Shown: in pieces, positions 17,752 through 29,409 of the stretch
Layout: each line of letters opens with the position of its first letter
Numbering within the stretch: the first letter of the stretch is position 1
Assembly (NCBI RefSeq): GCF_937988725.1
Contig: NZ_CALKHS010000004.1
Coordinates: 186,001 to 250,000, forward strand
Direction of reading: 5' to 3'
Origin: an uncultured Castellaniella sp.
Lineage (GTDB): Bacteria; Pseudomonadota; Gammaproteobacteria; Burkholderiales; Burkholderiaceae_B
DNA: 64,000 nucleotides
The notes under the pieces: model-generated
What the model was told of the DNA's origin: nothing
What the model saw: the letters and a program-made list of their open reading frames with translations, nothing else
Database searches by the model: none
Made by a program: the position numbers and the translations under genes

Positions 17752-18834
17752 ATGTCTGCGCAGACTCCCCTCTTTGATACCCATGTCGCCCTGGGCGCGA
17801 AAATCGTCGACTTCGGGGGCTGGGACATGCCCCTGGCCTATGGTTCCCAGCTGGAAGAGCACCATGCCGTGCGCCAGGCCGTGGGCATGTTCGACGTCTC
17901 GCATATGCTGAACGTCGACGTCGCGGGCGCGTCCGCCCCCGATTTCCTGCGCCATCTGCTGGCCAACGACGTCGCCAAGATCGCGGGCGTGCCCGGCAAG
18001 GCCCTGTATTCCTGCATGCTGCGCCCCGAAGGCGGCGTCATCGACGACCTGATCGTCTATTTCTTCGCCTCCGACCGCTGGCGCATCGTCGTCAATGCCG
18101 GCACGGCCGACAAGGACGTCGCCTGGATGCGCGAGCAGGCCGAACCCTTCGGCGTCACGATCACGCCCCGGCGCGATCTGGCCATGGTGGCCGTGCAGGG
18201 CCCCAAGGCCCGCGAGATCGTCTGGGCCGTCCATCCCGAATGGCAGGCGGCCACCCAGGAACTCAAGCCCTTCAACGGCACGATGGTGGACGAGAACACC
18301 CTGGTGGCCCGCACCGGCTATACCGGCGAGGACGGTTTCGAGATCGTCCTGCCGGCCACGGCCGTCAAGGCGTTCTGGGATGCGCTGGCGGCCGCCGGCG
18401 TGCATCCCTGCGGTCTGGGCGCGCGCGACACGCTGCGCCTGGAAGCCGGCATGAACCTCTACGGCCAGGACATGGACGAGACCGTCCATCCGCTGGAATC
18501 CGGCCTGGCCTGGACCGTGTCGTTCAAGGACGAGACCCGCGACTTCATCGGCCGCGACGTCCTGGAATCCGCTGCGAAGGTCCGCGAACTGGTCGGCCTG
18601 AAGCTGCTGGAACGCGGCATCATGCGCAGCCACATGAAGGTGCGCACGGCGCGGGGCGAAGGCGAAGTGACCAGCGGCACCATGGCGCCGACGCTGGGCT
18701 TTTCCATCGGCCTGGCCCGGGTGCCTGTCGGCTCCGCGCCGGGCGATCGCGCCGAAGTCGAGATCCGCGGCAAATGGCTGCCGGCGGAAATCGTGCGCCC
18801 GCCCTTCGTGCGCAACGGCAAGGCGCTGGTCTGA
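17752..18834 (+). CDS. gcvT: Glycine cleavage system T protein (aminomethyltransferase)
   Basis: A 360-residue tetrahydrofolate-dependent aminomethyltransferase. It takes the aminomethyl group from lipoylated H protein and makes 5,10-methylene-THF and ammonia. The sequence matches the family from the start (TPLFDTHVALGAKIVDFGGWDMPL) through VSHM, RTGYTGEDGFEI and the C-terminal barrel. The ATG at 17752 follows GGAGCCCTCCC; an in-frame ATG further upstream lies inside the riboswitch and is not used. It is the first gene of gcvTHP, controlled by the tandem glycine riboswitch directly upstream. Confidence 0.97.
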   Translation: MSAQTPLFDTHVALGAKIVDFGGWDMPLAYGSQLEEHHAVRQAVGMFDVSHMLNVDVAGASAPDFLRHLLANDVAKIAGVPGKALYSCMLRPEGGVIDDLIVYFFASDRWRIVVNAGTADKDVAWMREQAEPFGVTITPRRDLAMVAVQGPKAREIVWAVHPEWQAATQELKPFNGTMVDENTLVARTGYTGEDGFEIVLPATAVKAFWDALAAAGVHPCGLGARDTLRLEAGMNLYGQDMDETVHPLESGLAWTVSFKDETRDFIGRDVLESAAKVRELVGLKLLERGIMRSHMKVRTARGEGEVTSGTMAPTLGFSIGLARVPVGSAPGDRAEVEIRGKWLPAEIVRPPFVRNGKALV

Positions 18835-18925
18835 ACGCATCCGGCGAGTTAGCCTGACGAGTGCGGGCCGCCGGTCCGCCGCATCATTTTTTTCCTGACA
18901 CACCATCACATTCACGGGGTACATC

Positions 18926-19297
18926 ATGTCCATTCCCAACGACCGCAAATACACGGCTTCCCATGAATGGGTCAAGGCCGATGGCGATTGCTTCCTGGTC
19001 GGCATCACCGACGATGCCCAGGACCAACTGGGCGATCTGGTCTTCGTCGGCGACGTGCAAGTCGGCGCCAAACTGGCGGCGGGCGACACCGCCGCCGTGG
19101 TCGAGTCCGTCAAGGCCGCCTCCGACATCTACGCGCCGGTGGCGGGCGAAGTCGTGGCTTTCAACGAAGCCCTGAACGACCAGCCGGCCCTGATCAACGA
19201 GGCCGCCTACGACCAGTGGATCTTCAAGATCCGTCCCGACAATGCGGCCGACGCCGATGCCCTGATGGACGCCGCCGCCTACCAGGCCCAGGTTTAA
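18926..19297 (+). CDS. gcvH: Glycine cleavage system H protein
   Basis: A 123-residue lipoyl carrier protein that shuttles the aminomethyl intermediate between the P, T and L proteins. The lipoylated lysine is K63 in VESVKAASDIYAP. Full length and ordinary. It lies 91 bases after gcvT and 15 before gcvP, in the same operon. The ATG has no strong purine-rich ribosome-binding site beyond GGGG in its leader. Confidence 0.98.
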   Translation: MSIPNDRKYTASHEWVKADGDCFLVGITDDAQDQLGDLVFVGDVQVGAKLAAGDTAAVVESVKAASDIYAPVAGEVVAFNEALNDQPALINEAAYDQWIFKIRPDNAADADALMDAAAYQAQV

Positions 19298-19312
19298 CCG
19301 GAGAACACCCCC

Positions 19313-22198
<2,886 letters not shown>

Positions 22199-22240
22199 TG
22201 GGCATGAAGGTCGAATCGGCCTAGAATAGGTCTCGACCGC

Positions 22241-22269
22241 GGCCCCACCGATCCGGTGGGGCCTTTTTT
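22241..22269 (+). terminator. Rho-independent terminator of gcvTHP
   Basis: A perfect 9-bp stem, GGCCCCACC at 22241-22249 and GGTGGGGCC at 22255-22263, with a 5-base loop and six T residues at 22264-22269. It is a textbook intrinsic terminator, just before the next start codon at 22284. Confidence 0.92.
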
Positions 22270-22283
22270 ATTGCGGGCTCGTC

Positions 22284-22976
22284 ATGTCTCGCTCGGAACG
22301 TCTGCTGGAACTGATGCAGTGCCTGCGCCGCCATCGCTTTCCCGTCACTGGCGCGGCGCTGGCGGCGGAGCTGCGCATCAGCTTGCGCACGCTCTACCGC
22401 GACATCGCCAGTCTGCGGGCGCAGGGGGCGCACATCGAGGGAGAACCCGGCATCGGCTATGTGCTGCGTCCCGGCTTCCTGCTGCCGCCGCTGATGTTCT
22501 CCGCGCAGGAACTGGACGCGCTCATGCTGGGGGCTCGCTGGGTATCGCAGCGCACGGACCGGGAACTGGCGCGCGACGCTCAGAATGCCCTGGCGAAAAT
22601 CGCCGCGGTCTTGCCCGCGGACCTGCGTCGATCGCTGGACGACGAGGCGCTGCTGGTCGGGCCAGAATATGCGCCTTCGGACGAGCAGGCCCGCTTGCCG
22701 ATACTGCGCAAGGCGATGCGGCAGCAGCGGAAGCTGCTCATCGGCTACCGGGATCTGAAAGGGAACGAAAGCCGGCGCATCGTCTGGCCTTTCGCGCTGG
22801 GCTTCTTCGACCATGTCCGCATGCTGGCCGCATGGTGCGAGCAGCGCCAGGCGCTGCGGCACTTTCGCGTGGACAGGATCATGGCTCTGAGCGTTCTGGA
22901 TGAGCGCTATCCCGTGCCCCGGCCGGTTCTGCTGCGGCAGTGGCGGGAACAGGAAGGCATCCCCGCAGCGCCCTGA
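22284..22976 (+). CDS. WYL-domain transcriptional regulator (YafY type)
   Basis: A 230-residue DNA-binding protein. Residues 1-60 form a DeoR-like winged helix-turn-helix (RLLELMQCLRRH, LAAELRISLRTLYRDIASLR). The middle links to a WYL domain from about residue 130 (RKLLIGYRDLKGNESRRIVWPFAL), which binds small ligands or nucleic acids in relatives. It starts 15 bases after the gcv terminator's T-tract, so any promoter must overlap that terminator, or expression depends on read-through. The downstream SDR and tautomerase genes may be its targets, but this is only proximity. Confidence 0.88.
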   Translation: MSRSERLLELMQCLRRHRFPVTGAALAAELRISLRTLYRDIASLRAQGAHIEGEPGIGYVLRPGFLLPPLMFSAQELDALMLGARWVSQRTDRELARDAQNALAKIAAVLPADLRRSLDDEALLVGPEYAPSDEQARLPILRKAMRQQRKLLIGYRDLKGNESRRIVWPFALGFFDHVRMLAAWCEQRQALRHFRVDRIMALSVLDERYPVPRPVLLRQWREQEGIPAAP

Positions 22977-23095
22977 CAGAGTCGGGCGGCCGCATCACGC
23001 CACTGCCATGAATTGACAGTGAAGCCTCCTAGCATGGCAGGTGTCGGGCGCGTCGATCTTTGGCGATGCCCCGGAGTCTGCTGTGGGAGGAACTC

Positions 23096-23845
23096 ATGGA
23101 TCTGCAAGCAAAAGTCGCCTTGGTCACCGGCGCCGGAGACGGGATCGGCGAATCCGTCGCCGCCCGGCTTCTGGCCGGGGGCGCTTCGGTTGCGCTGCTC
23201 AGCCGGCGCATGGGTCCGGTGGCCGCGGTCTGCCGCCGGATCGACCCGTCGGGAGAGCGCGTTCTCGGCATCGAAGCCGATGTGCGCGACCCCGCCGCCG
23301 TCGAATTGGCGGTGGAGCGTATCGTGGAACGGTATGGCCGGCTGGATCTGGCGGCCAACTGCGCCGGCATTCCGGGGCCGGCCGGCGTGCCGCTTCAGGA
23401 ACTGGACGTTGAAACGTGGCGGACGGTGCTGGAAACCGATCTGACGGGCGTGTTCCACAGCATGAAATACGAGATACCCGCCATGTTGAGAAACGGCGGG
23501 GGCGCCATCGTGAACATGTCTTCCGCCAACGGTCTGGTCGGCTTGGCGGGGATGTCCGCGTACACGGCCGCCAAGCATGCGATCATCGGGCTCACCAGAT
23601 CGGCCGCACTGGAATTGGCGGAATCGAATGTCCGGGTCTGCGCGGTTGCTCCCGGCTACGTGGCCACGCCGAAAATCGAGCGTTCCGGAAAAGAAGTCAC
23701 GGACTGGATGGCCGGCGCGCATCCGGTCAAACGCCTCGCCACCCGCGAGGAAGTGGCCGACCTGGTTGCGTATCTCCTCAGCGATCGGGCCTCGTTCATG
23801 ACGGGCAGCGTGCATGCCATTGACGGCGGCTACACCGCCCGATGA
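23096..23845 (+). CDS. Short-chain dehydrogenase/reductase
   Basis: A 249-residue classical SDR. The NAD(P)-binding TGAGDGIG is at residues 11-18, the catalytic serine is near 142-143 (NMSSANG), and the Y156-x3-K160 pair is in YTAAK. NCAG at 88-91 replaces the usual NNAG. The ATG at 23096 has an excellent GGGAGG six bases upstream; an in-frame ATG at 23060 lacks one. The substrate is unknown; sequences ending AIDGGYTA are typical of many 3-oxoacyl or alcohol oxidoreductases. Its gap from the WYL regulator is 119 bases. Confidence 0.92.
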   Translation: MDLQAKVALVTGAGDGIGESVAARLLAGGASVALLSRRMGPVAAVCRRIDPSGERVLGIEADVRDPAAVELAVERIVERYGRLDLAANCAGIPGPAGVPLQELDVETWRTVLETDLTGVFHSMKYEIPAMLRNGGGAIVNMSSANGLVGLAGMSAYTAAKHAIIGLTRSAALELAESNVRVCAVAPGYVATPKIERSGKEVTDWMAGAHPVKRLATREEVADLVAYLLSDRASFMTGSVHAIDGGYTAR

Positions 23846-23907
23846 GGCCTCGGCCCCTGCGGCCAGCGTTCGGGCTCCCTTCGCGGGCGCCGCACGGTGA
23901 TCGAAAA

Positions 23908-23935
23908 TTGACTTAAGCTATCGCCCGGATAATCC
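23908..23935 (+). promoter_or_regulatory. Possible promoter of the 4-OT tautomerase gene
   Basis: TTGACT at 23908-23913 and TAATCC at 23930-23935 with a 16-base spacer, 24 bases before the ATG. The -35 is close to consensus and the -10 is moderate. Confidence 0.4.
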
Positions 23936-23958
23936 TTACAGATCGAGGAAGACAGACC

Positions 23959-24171
23959 ATGCCGTATGTGAACATCAAGATCACCCGGGAAGGGGTCACG
24001 GCCGAACAGAAGGCCCGCCTGATGGAAGGGGCCACCCAGCTGCTGGTGGACGTGCTGGGGAAGAATCCCAAGACCACGTTCGTGGTCATCGAGGAAATCG
24101 ACACCGACAACTGGGGCATCGCGGGCGAGCCCGTCACCGCCATCCGTGCCCGGGCCAAAGCGGGTGCATGA
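23959..24171 (+). CDS. 4-oxalocrotonate tautomerase family protein
   Basis: A 70-residue small tautomerase with the catalytic Pro2 exposed after Met removal (MPYVNIKITREGVT). Its size fits the 62-75-residue hexameric 4-OT type. FVVIEEIDTDNWGIAGEPVT is the typical C-terminal strand region. Such enzymes ketonise enol intermediates in aromatic or haloacid catabolism, but no meta-cleavage genes adjoin it. A GAGGAAGA ribosome-binding site precedes the ATG. It converges on the folK/folA gene. Confidence 0.92.
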   Translation: MPYVNIKITREGVTAEQKARLMEGATQLLVDVLGKNPKTTFVVIEEIDTDNWGIAGEPVTAIRARAKAGA

Positions 24172-24253
24172 ACCCGGGCACGGGCCAGTCTCTGCGGACT
24201 GATTCGTGCCTGGCGAATCCGAGCGGTATGCAGGCCGCGAGGTGGCCGCTGCT

Positions 24254-25309
24254 TCAGGCGGCGGCTTCCGTGGCCGGGATGCGCCGGTACGTGACGAAAT
24301 CGTAGCTCAGCCCGCCGTCGCCGGCCGGCTGGGGCAGGCGTTCCGTTTCCCGCCATTGCCCGGCGGGCAGTTCCGGGAACCAGGTGTCGCCGTCGATCCG
24401 GGCGTGGATTTCCGTGGCGATCAGTTCGTCGGCCAGCGGCAGGGCCAGGCGGAAGATCTGCTCGCCGCCGATCACGCAGATGCGCTCCGCGTCCCGGCAG
24501 GCCGCCAGGGCGGCATCCAGCGACGCGAAACATTCGGCTCCGGCCGCCTCGAACGAGGCATCCCGGGTCAGCACCAGATTGCGCCGTCCCGGCAGGGGGC
24601 GCCCCAGCGACAGCCAGGTCTTGCGCCCCATCAGGATCGGATGGCCCAGGGTGCTGCGTTTGAAATGCGCCAGATCGCCCGGCAGGTGCCAGGGCATGCC
24701 GCCGTCGCGCCCGATGACGCGGTTGTCCGTGTAGGCGACGACCAGGCGGATGGGGGGCAGGGCGGACATTGCGGATTTCCTGGAGATGGTGGGGACGGAC
24801 AAGGGCCGGATCACCTGGTCAGCGCAGCGCGCCAGCAAGGCCGGCAGATCGCCCTGGGGCAGAACCAGGCCGGGCGCCAGATCCATCAGGGGACGCAGCA
24901 CGAACGCCCGTTCGTGCATGCGCGGATGCGGCACGATCAGGTCGGATTCCTCGATCGTCCGGCCATCATGCCACAGCAGGTCCAGGTCCAGCGTGCGCGG
25001 CGCGTTGCGGTAGGGGCGTTCGCGCCCATGGGCCTGTTCGATGGCCTGCAGGGCGGTCAGCAAATGCCGCGCATCCAGCCGGGTCCGGATTTCCGCCACG
25101 GCGTTGACGTAATCGGGGCCGGAGGAATCCATCGGCGCGGTGCCGTACAGGGGCGAAAGCCTCAGGCGGATGATGCCGGGCGTGGCCGCCAGTTCGGCCG
25201 CCGCCTGGCGCACCGCGCCGGCGGCGTCGCCCAGGTTCGCCCCCAGACCGATATAGGCCACGACGGCATCGGGCTGGTCCCGACCGGGATCTGGGGTGTG
25301 TCCGTTCAT
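24254..25309 (-). CDS. folK-folA: Fused HPPK-DHFR: FolK and FolA in one reading frame
   Basis: One uninterrupted 351-codon frame encodes two folate enzymes. Residues ~16-170 are 6-hydroxymethyl-7,8-dihydropterin pyrophosphokinase: YIGLGANLGD, the Mg-binding D108 and D110 in RTLDLDLL, and PHPRMHERAFVL. Residues 181-351 are dihydrofolate reductase: VVAYTDNRVIGRDGGMPWHLP with the catalytic Asp of PGDL, GRKTWLSLGRPLPGR and CVIGGEQIF. No stop codon separates them; the link is about ten residues (SVPTISRKSA). Met181 (ATG at 24769) is preceded by AGGA with an 8-base gap, so DHFR could also be made alone by internal initiation. Normally these are separate genes of roughly 160 residues each. It is last in a minus-strand group after pcnB. 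Confidence 0.9.
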   Translation of the reverse strand: MNGHTPDPGRDQPDAVVAYIGLGANLGDAAGAVRQAAAELAATPGIIRLRLSPLYGTAPMDSSGPDYVNAVAEIRTRLDARHLLTALQAIEQAHGRERPYRNAPRTLDLDLLWHDGRTIEESDLIVPHPRMHERAFVLRPLMDLAPGLVLPQGDLPALLARCADQVIRPLSVPTISRKSAMSALPPIRLVVAYTDNRVIGRDGGMPWHLPGDLAHFKRSTLGHPILMGRKTWLSLGRPLPGRRNLVLTRDASFEAAGAECFASLDAALAACRDAERICVIGGEQIFRLALPLADELIATEIHARIDGDTWFPELPAGQWRETERLPQPAGDGGLSYDFVTYRRIPATEAAA

Positions 25310-25379
25310 GGGGATTCGCGAAGGCGGGTGAATGGCAGGCGGGCGGGCGCCCGCCTGCCGGGGTCGGTCCGGCGGGACG

Positions 25380-26762
25380 TCAGGCAGTCTGATCGGGCGC
25401 CCCGTCGCGGGACGGGGTCGCGTCGGATGAGGCGTCGCCCGGCTTGCGCCGCCGCCGGCGCTTGCGCGTCGCGCCCACGCGCCGGGCGCCGGCGTGGCCG
25501 GCCTGCCAGGTGTCGATCATCTGGCTGCGGCGCTCGTCGCCGCTGTCGGCCAGGTCCATCCACCATTGCGCCAGCACGCTGTCGACCTCGCGGGCTTCGG
25601 CGCGCAGCTGCAGGAAATCCACGGAAGCCCGGAAACGGGGCTGTTCCATCATGCGCCAGATGGACCGCACCGTGGCGCGTTCGAAACGCGCCTGCATCAG
25701 CCAGATCTCCCGCATGTCCGCCTGGTGGCGGCGCTGGATGGCCAGCTTGTCCATCTGTTCGTCGATCACCGAGTCGGCGGCGCGGATCAGGGCTTCGTTA
25801 CGCTGCACGTCCTGGGCCAGCAGCGTGGTCCAGCGCTTCTGCACCAGCCGCCACAGCAGGGCGGCGAACAGGAAGCTGGGGCTGATGGGCTTGCCCGCCC
25901 GCACGCGCGCGTCGGTGCGCGACAGGGCGATTTCCACGAAGGCTTCGCCGCCTTCTTCTTCGAAGATGCGGTCGATCAGCGGGATCAGGCTTTTGGTCAG
26001 GCCGGAGCGGCGCAGTTCGCGCAGGCAATCCATGGCGTGGCCGCAGGTCAGCAGTTTGAGCGTTTCGTCGAACAGGCGCGAGGCCGGCACGTGTTCGACC
26101 AGGGACGCCAGCCGCATGATCGGGGCCTCGGTGGCCGGGTCGATGCGGGCCCCCAGCTTGGCCTGGAAGCGCAGCGCCCGCAGCATGCGCACCGGGTCTT
26201 CGCGGAAGCGGGTTTCCGGGTCGCCGATCATGCGCACCACGCGGTTCTTCAGGTCCGCCACGCCCTGGTGGAAGTCGATGACTTCTTCCTTCAGGGGATC
26301 GTAGTACAGCGCGTTGATGGTGAAGTCGCGCCGGGCGGCGTCTTCTTCGTGGGAGCCGAATTCATTGTCGCGCAGGATGCGGCCATGCTGGTCGGTTTCG
26401 CCGGACGCAGGGGCGCGGAACGTGGAGGTTTCGATGATTTCCTGGCCGAACACCACATGCACCAGCTGGAAGCGTTTGCCGATGATGCGGGCGCGGCGGA
26501 ACAGCGGGCGGATCTGGTTGGGCGTCGCGTTGGTGGCGACGTCGAAATCCTTGGGCTGCAGGCCCACGATCAGGTCGCGCACGGCGCCGCCGACGATGTA
26601 GGCGTCGAAGCCCTGCTGGTTCAGGACCTCGCAGACCTTGATCGCGTGGCGCGACACCAGCCGCCGGTCGATACCGTGTTTGTCGCGGGACAGGCGCGCC
26701 GGACCGCTGGGCGGCGTGGCAAACAGGCGCGAGACGAAATGTTTGATGGTCTGCTTGAGCAT
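25380..26762 (-). CDS. pcnB: Poly(A) polymerase (polynucleotide adenylyltransferase)
   Basis: A 460-residue class II nucleotidyltransferase that adds poly(A) tails to RNA 3' ends and speeds decay. The signature GGAVRDLIVGLQPKDFDVATNATP holds the G-G and D-x-D elements, and RRDFTINALYYD is the second conserved block. The C-terminal ~40 residues are basic and disordered-looking (RKRRRRRKPG), as in other PcnB proteins. The ATG at 26762 (MLKQTIKHF) is preferred over one 13 codons upstream. Only ten bases separate it from the HAD gene before it. Confidence 0.95.
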   Translation of the reverse strand: MLKQTIKHFVSRLFATPPSGPARLSRDKHGIDRRLVSRHAIKVCEVLNQQGFDAYIVGGAVRDLIVGLQPKDFDVATNATPNQIRPLFRRARIIGKRFQLVHVVFGQEIIETSTFRAPASGETDQHGRILRDNEFGSHEEDAARRDFTINALYYDPLKEEVIDFHQGVADLKNRVVRMIGDPETRFREDPVRMLRALRFQAKLGARIDPATEAPIMRLASLVEHVPASRLFDETLKLLTCGHAMDCLRELRRSGLTKSLIPLIDRIFEEEGGEAFVEIALSRTDARVRAGKPISPSFLFAALLWRLVQKRWTTLLAQDVQRNEALIRAADSVIDEQMDKLAIQRRHQADMREIWLMQARFERATVRSIWRMMEQPRFRASVDFLQLRAEAREVDSVLAQWWMDLADSGDERRSQMIDTWQAGHAGARRVGATRKRRRRRKPGDASSDATPSRDGAPDQTA

Positions 26763-26772
26763 GGCGCGTATT

Positions 26773-27483
26773 TTAAGACTTTGTATCCTGCATGTCCGCA
26801 AACAGATCCAGAATGCGCCAGCCGCGACCCTGGGCCAGTTCCCGCAACGCCGGGCTGGGGTTGGTCGCCACGGGGTGGGTGACGGCTTCCAGCAGGGGCA
26901 GATCGTTCATCGAATCGCTGTAGAACCAGGATTCGGCGAAGTCTTCCATCTGCAGGCCCTGGGCCTGCAGCCAGTCGCGCACGCGCAGCACCTTGCCCGC
27001 CTTGAAACTGGGCGTGCCTTCGATGCGGCCCGTGTAGCGGCCGTCGGCGTCGCGTTGCGGGACGGTGGCGATCAGGTGGTCGATGCCCAGCGCCAGCGCG
27101 ATGGGCGCGGTCACGAAGGCGTTGGTGGCGGTGACGACGGCGCACAGGCCGCCGCGCGCCTGGTGGTCGGTCACCAGGGCCCGGGCGGCGGGCAGCAGGC
27201 CGGGGAGGATGACTTCGCGCATGTAGTCCTGATGCCACACAGCGAGTTCGGCGGGTTCGCCCAGGCGCAGCAGGCCCAGCATGAAATCGGCGGCTTCTTC
27301 CGCGGACAGCGTGCCTTCGTTGTAGCGGCGCATCAGATCGTCATTGCGCTGGCGCGCCAGGGCCGGGTCGCCGGCGCGGCCGGTGCGGGCCAGGAATTCC
27401 GCCCATTGATAGTCGCTGTCGAAGGGCAGCAGGGTGTGGTCCAGGTCGAACAGAGCCAGGTGGGAGGGAGCGGTCATGGGCAT
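26773..27483 (-). CDS. HAD-superfamily phosphatase, subfamily IB (SerB-like)
   Basis: A 236-residue HAD hydrolase. The nucleophile motif is DLDHTLLPFDSD, the motif II region is VVTATNAFV and motif III/IV is YSDSMNDLPLLEAV. The IB subfamily acts on small phosphorylated metabolites such as phosphoserine or histidinol phosphate; the substrate is not known here. Two adjacent in-frame ATGs at 27483 and 27477 are both possible and neither has a clear ribosome-binding site. The order hda, HAD, pcnB, folK recurs in Alcaligenaceae as far as I recall. Confidence 0.88.
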   Translation of the reverse strand: MPMTAPSHLALFDLDHTLLPFDSDYQWAEFLARTGRAGDPALARQRNDDLMRRYNEGTLSAEEAADFMLGLLRLGEPAELAVWHQDYMREVILPGLLPAARALVTDHQARGGLCAVVTATNAFVTAPIALALGIDHLIATVPQRDADGRYTGRIEGTPSFKAGKVLRVRDWLQAQGLQMEDFAESWFYSDSMNDLPLLEAVTHPVATNPSPALRELAQGRGWRILDLFADMQDTKS

Positions 27484-27553
27484 GTCGTCAATCGGTCGGT
27501 GGGCGGGGGGCGCGAGGCGCGGGTCGGTGAGGGGGCGTGCGGCCGGTTCCGGG

Positions 27554-28276
27554 TCATTCGGCGGCCGGCTCGTCCGGCAGCGGTTTGCCGCCGGCCGGCG
27601 ATCCCGCCAGCAGGTCCTTGAGCAGCGGCAGGGTGACGGGGCGGTGGCGGGCCAGGGAATATTGGTCCAGCGCGTCGATCAGGGCCGTCAGGCGCCCCAT
27701 GTCGCGGTCGTGGTGGATCAGGATCCAGTGCAGCACGTCGTCGGGCAGCTTCAGGCCGCGCTGCAGGGCGCGGTCGCGCAGCGCCTGGGCGCGGTCCTCG
27801 TCGGACAGCTGTTCGATGCGAAAGACCAGATCCCAGCCCAGGCGGGTGCGCAGGTCCTCGCGCAGCGGCATGGTCAGGGGCGCGCGGTCGCCGGCCGTCA
27901 GCAGGGCGAAGGCGTCCGGGGTGCTGGCGGCGGCCCGCCAGCGGTTGAACAGGGCGAACAGGGCCGCTTGAGCGGCGTCGTTCAGGTCGTTCACGTCGTC
28001 CACGGCCACCAGCGTCAGGGCGCGGTCCTCGTCCGTGGCCAGGGCCTGCAGCCAGCGCGCCGGGGTGCGGGCGTCCAGATAATGTCCGCCCTGCGCCTGG
28101 GCGCGGGCCCGCAGCAGGTGGCTGCGCCCGGACCCGGGGCCGCCCCACAGATACAGGGCGTGGCCGGGAGACAAAGCGCCGACGGCGTCGACGGCGGCCT
28201 GGTTGGCGCCGGCGATGAAACCCTCCAGGGTGGGCAAGGCCCCGGGCAGGATGTCCAGTAACAGTTGCTGTGTCAT
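27554..28276 (-). CDS. hda: DnaA-related regulator Hda
   Basis: A 240-residue DnaA-homologue without the DNA-binding domain IV, consistent with Hda. Together with the sliding clamp, Hda stimulates ATP hydrolysis by DnaA and prevents re-initiation. QLLLDILP near the N-terminus is the expected clamp-binding stretch. The P-loop is atypical (LWGGPGSGRSHLL, with Arg in place of the Walker Lys), and TLVAVDDVNDL is the Walker B region, both normal for Hda. The ATG at 28276 follows GGTGAGC; one seven codons upstream is less likely. It is divergent from purM across 83 bases. Confidence 0.88.
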   Translation of the reverse strand: MTQQLLLDILPGALPTLEGFIAGANQAAVDAVGALSPGHALYLWGGPGSGRSHLLRARAQAQGGHYLDARTPARWLQALATDEDRALTLVAVDDVNDLNDAAQAALFALFNRWRAAASTPDAFALLTAGDRAPLTMPLREDLRTRLGWDLVFRIEQLSDEDRAQALRDRALQRGLKLPDDVLHWILIHHDRDMGRLTALIDALDQYSLARHRPVTLPLLKDLLAGSPAGGKPLPDEPAAE

Positions 28277-28359
28277 GCTCACCGGGCCGGAGTTCATCGT
28301 AAAATCAGGCCACTATATTGTCCAAACTTGCAATTCTTGCACATTCGACGGCTTTTCTC

Positions 28360-29409
28360 ATGACATCTGGCACCACCCCCTCCATGACCTATCGCGACGC
28401 GGGCGTCGATATCGACGCGGGCGATGCCCTGGTCGACCGCATCAAACCCCTGGCGGCCCGGACCATGCGGCCCGGCGTCATGGCCGGCATCGGCGGTTTC
28501 GGGGCGCTGTTCGAAATCCCGAAGCACCTGCGCGAACCCGTGCTGGTGTCGGGCACCGACGGGGTGGGCACCAAGCTGCGGCTGGCCTTCGAATGGCAGC
28601 GCCACGACACCGTGGGCATCGATCTGGTGGCCATGAGCGTCAACGACATCCTGGTGCAGGGCGCCGAACCCCTGTACTTCCTGGATTACTTCGCCTGCGG
28701 CAAGCTGTCCGTGGATACCGCCGCCCAGGTCGTCGGCGGCATCGCCCGGGGCTGCGAACTGGCGGGCTGCGCCCTGATCGGCGGCGAAACCGCTGAAATG
28801 CCGGGCATGTATCCGGATGGCGAATACGACCTGGCCGGCTTTGCCGTGGGGGCGGTGGAAAAATCCGCCATCATCGACGGCGGCGACATCCGAGTGGGCG
28901 ACACCGTGCTGGGGCTGGCCTCCAGCGGAGCGCATTCCAACGGCTACTCCCTGGTGCGCAAGATTCTGCAGCATGCCGGCGCCCGTCCGGACCAGGACCT
29001 GGACGGCCGCCCTCTGGGCGACGTGGTCATGGAACCCACCCGCATCTACGTCAAGTCCGTTCTGGCCGCCCTGGCCGCGCACGGGCGGTCCCTCAAGGGC
29101 CTGGCGCACATCACCGGCGGCGGTCTGCTGGAAAACGTGCCGCGCATCCTGCGCGCCGGGCTGTGCGCCCATCTGCACCGCGATGCCTGGCAATGGCCGG
29201 CGCTGTTTCAGTGGCTGCAGGCCCAGGGCGGCGTGGCCGACCAGGAAATGGCCCGCGTTTTCAACTGCGGCATCGGCATGGTGCTGGTGGTCGATCCCGC
29301 CCAGGCCGCTGCGGTCACGGCCACGCTGCAGGCCCAGGGCGAAACCGTCTACACGCTGGGGCGGATCGAAGCCCAGGCCGAAGGCGGCGCCCAGACCATC
29401 GTCGACTGA
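28360..29409 (+). CDS. purM: Phosphoribosylformylglycinamidine cyclo-ligase (AIR synthase)
   Basis: A 349-residue enzyme of de novo purine synthesis that cyclises FGAM to AIR with ATP. Diagnostic stretches are AGVDIDAGDALVDRIKP, GVGTKLRLAF, MSVNDILVQGAEPLYFLDYFA and IGGETAEMPGMY. The ATG at 28360 gives the common length; a second ATG at 28384 begins closer to the conserved block and has no better ribosome-binding site. A TATATT at 28314-28319 could be its -10. It converges with miaA, and a GCAGCC-ATC-GGCTGC hairpin at 29423-29437 lies between the two stops. Confidence 0.96.
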   Translation: MTSGTTPSMTYRDAGVDIDAGDALVDRIKPLAARTMRPGVMAGIGGFGALFEIPKHLREPVLVSGTDGVGTKLRLAFEWQRHDTVGIDLVAMSVNDILVQGAEPLYFLDYFACGKLSVDTAAQVVGGIARGCELAGCALIGGETAEMPGMYPDGEYDLAGFAVGAVEKSAIIDGGDIRVGDTVLGLASSGAHSNGYSLVRKILQHAGARPDQDLDGRPLGDVVMEPTRIYVKSVLAALAAHGRSLKGLAHITGGGLLENVPRILRAGLCAHLHRDAWQWPALFQWLQAQGGVADQEMARVFNCGIGMVLVVDPAQAAAVTATLQAQGETVYTLGRIEAQAEGGAQTIVD

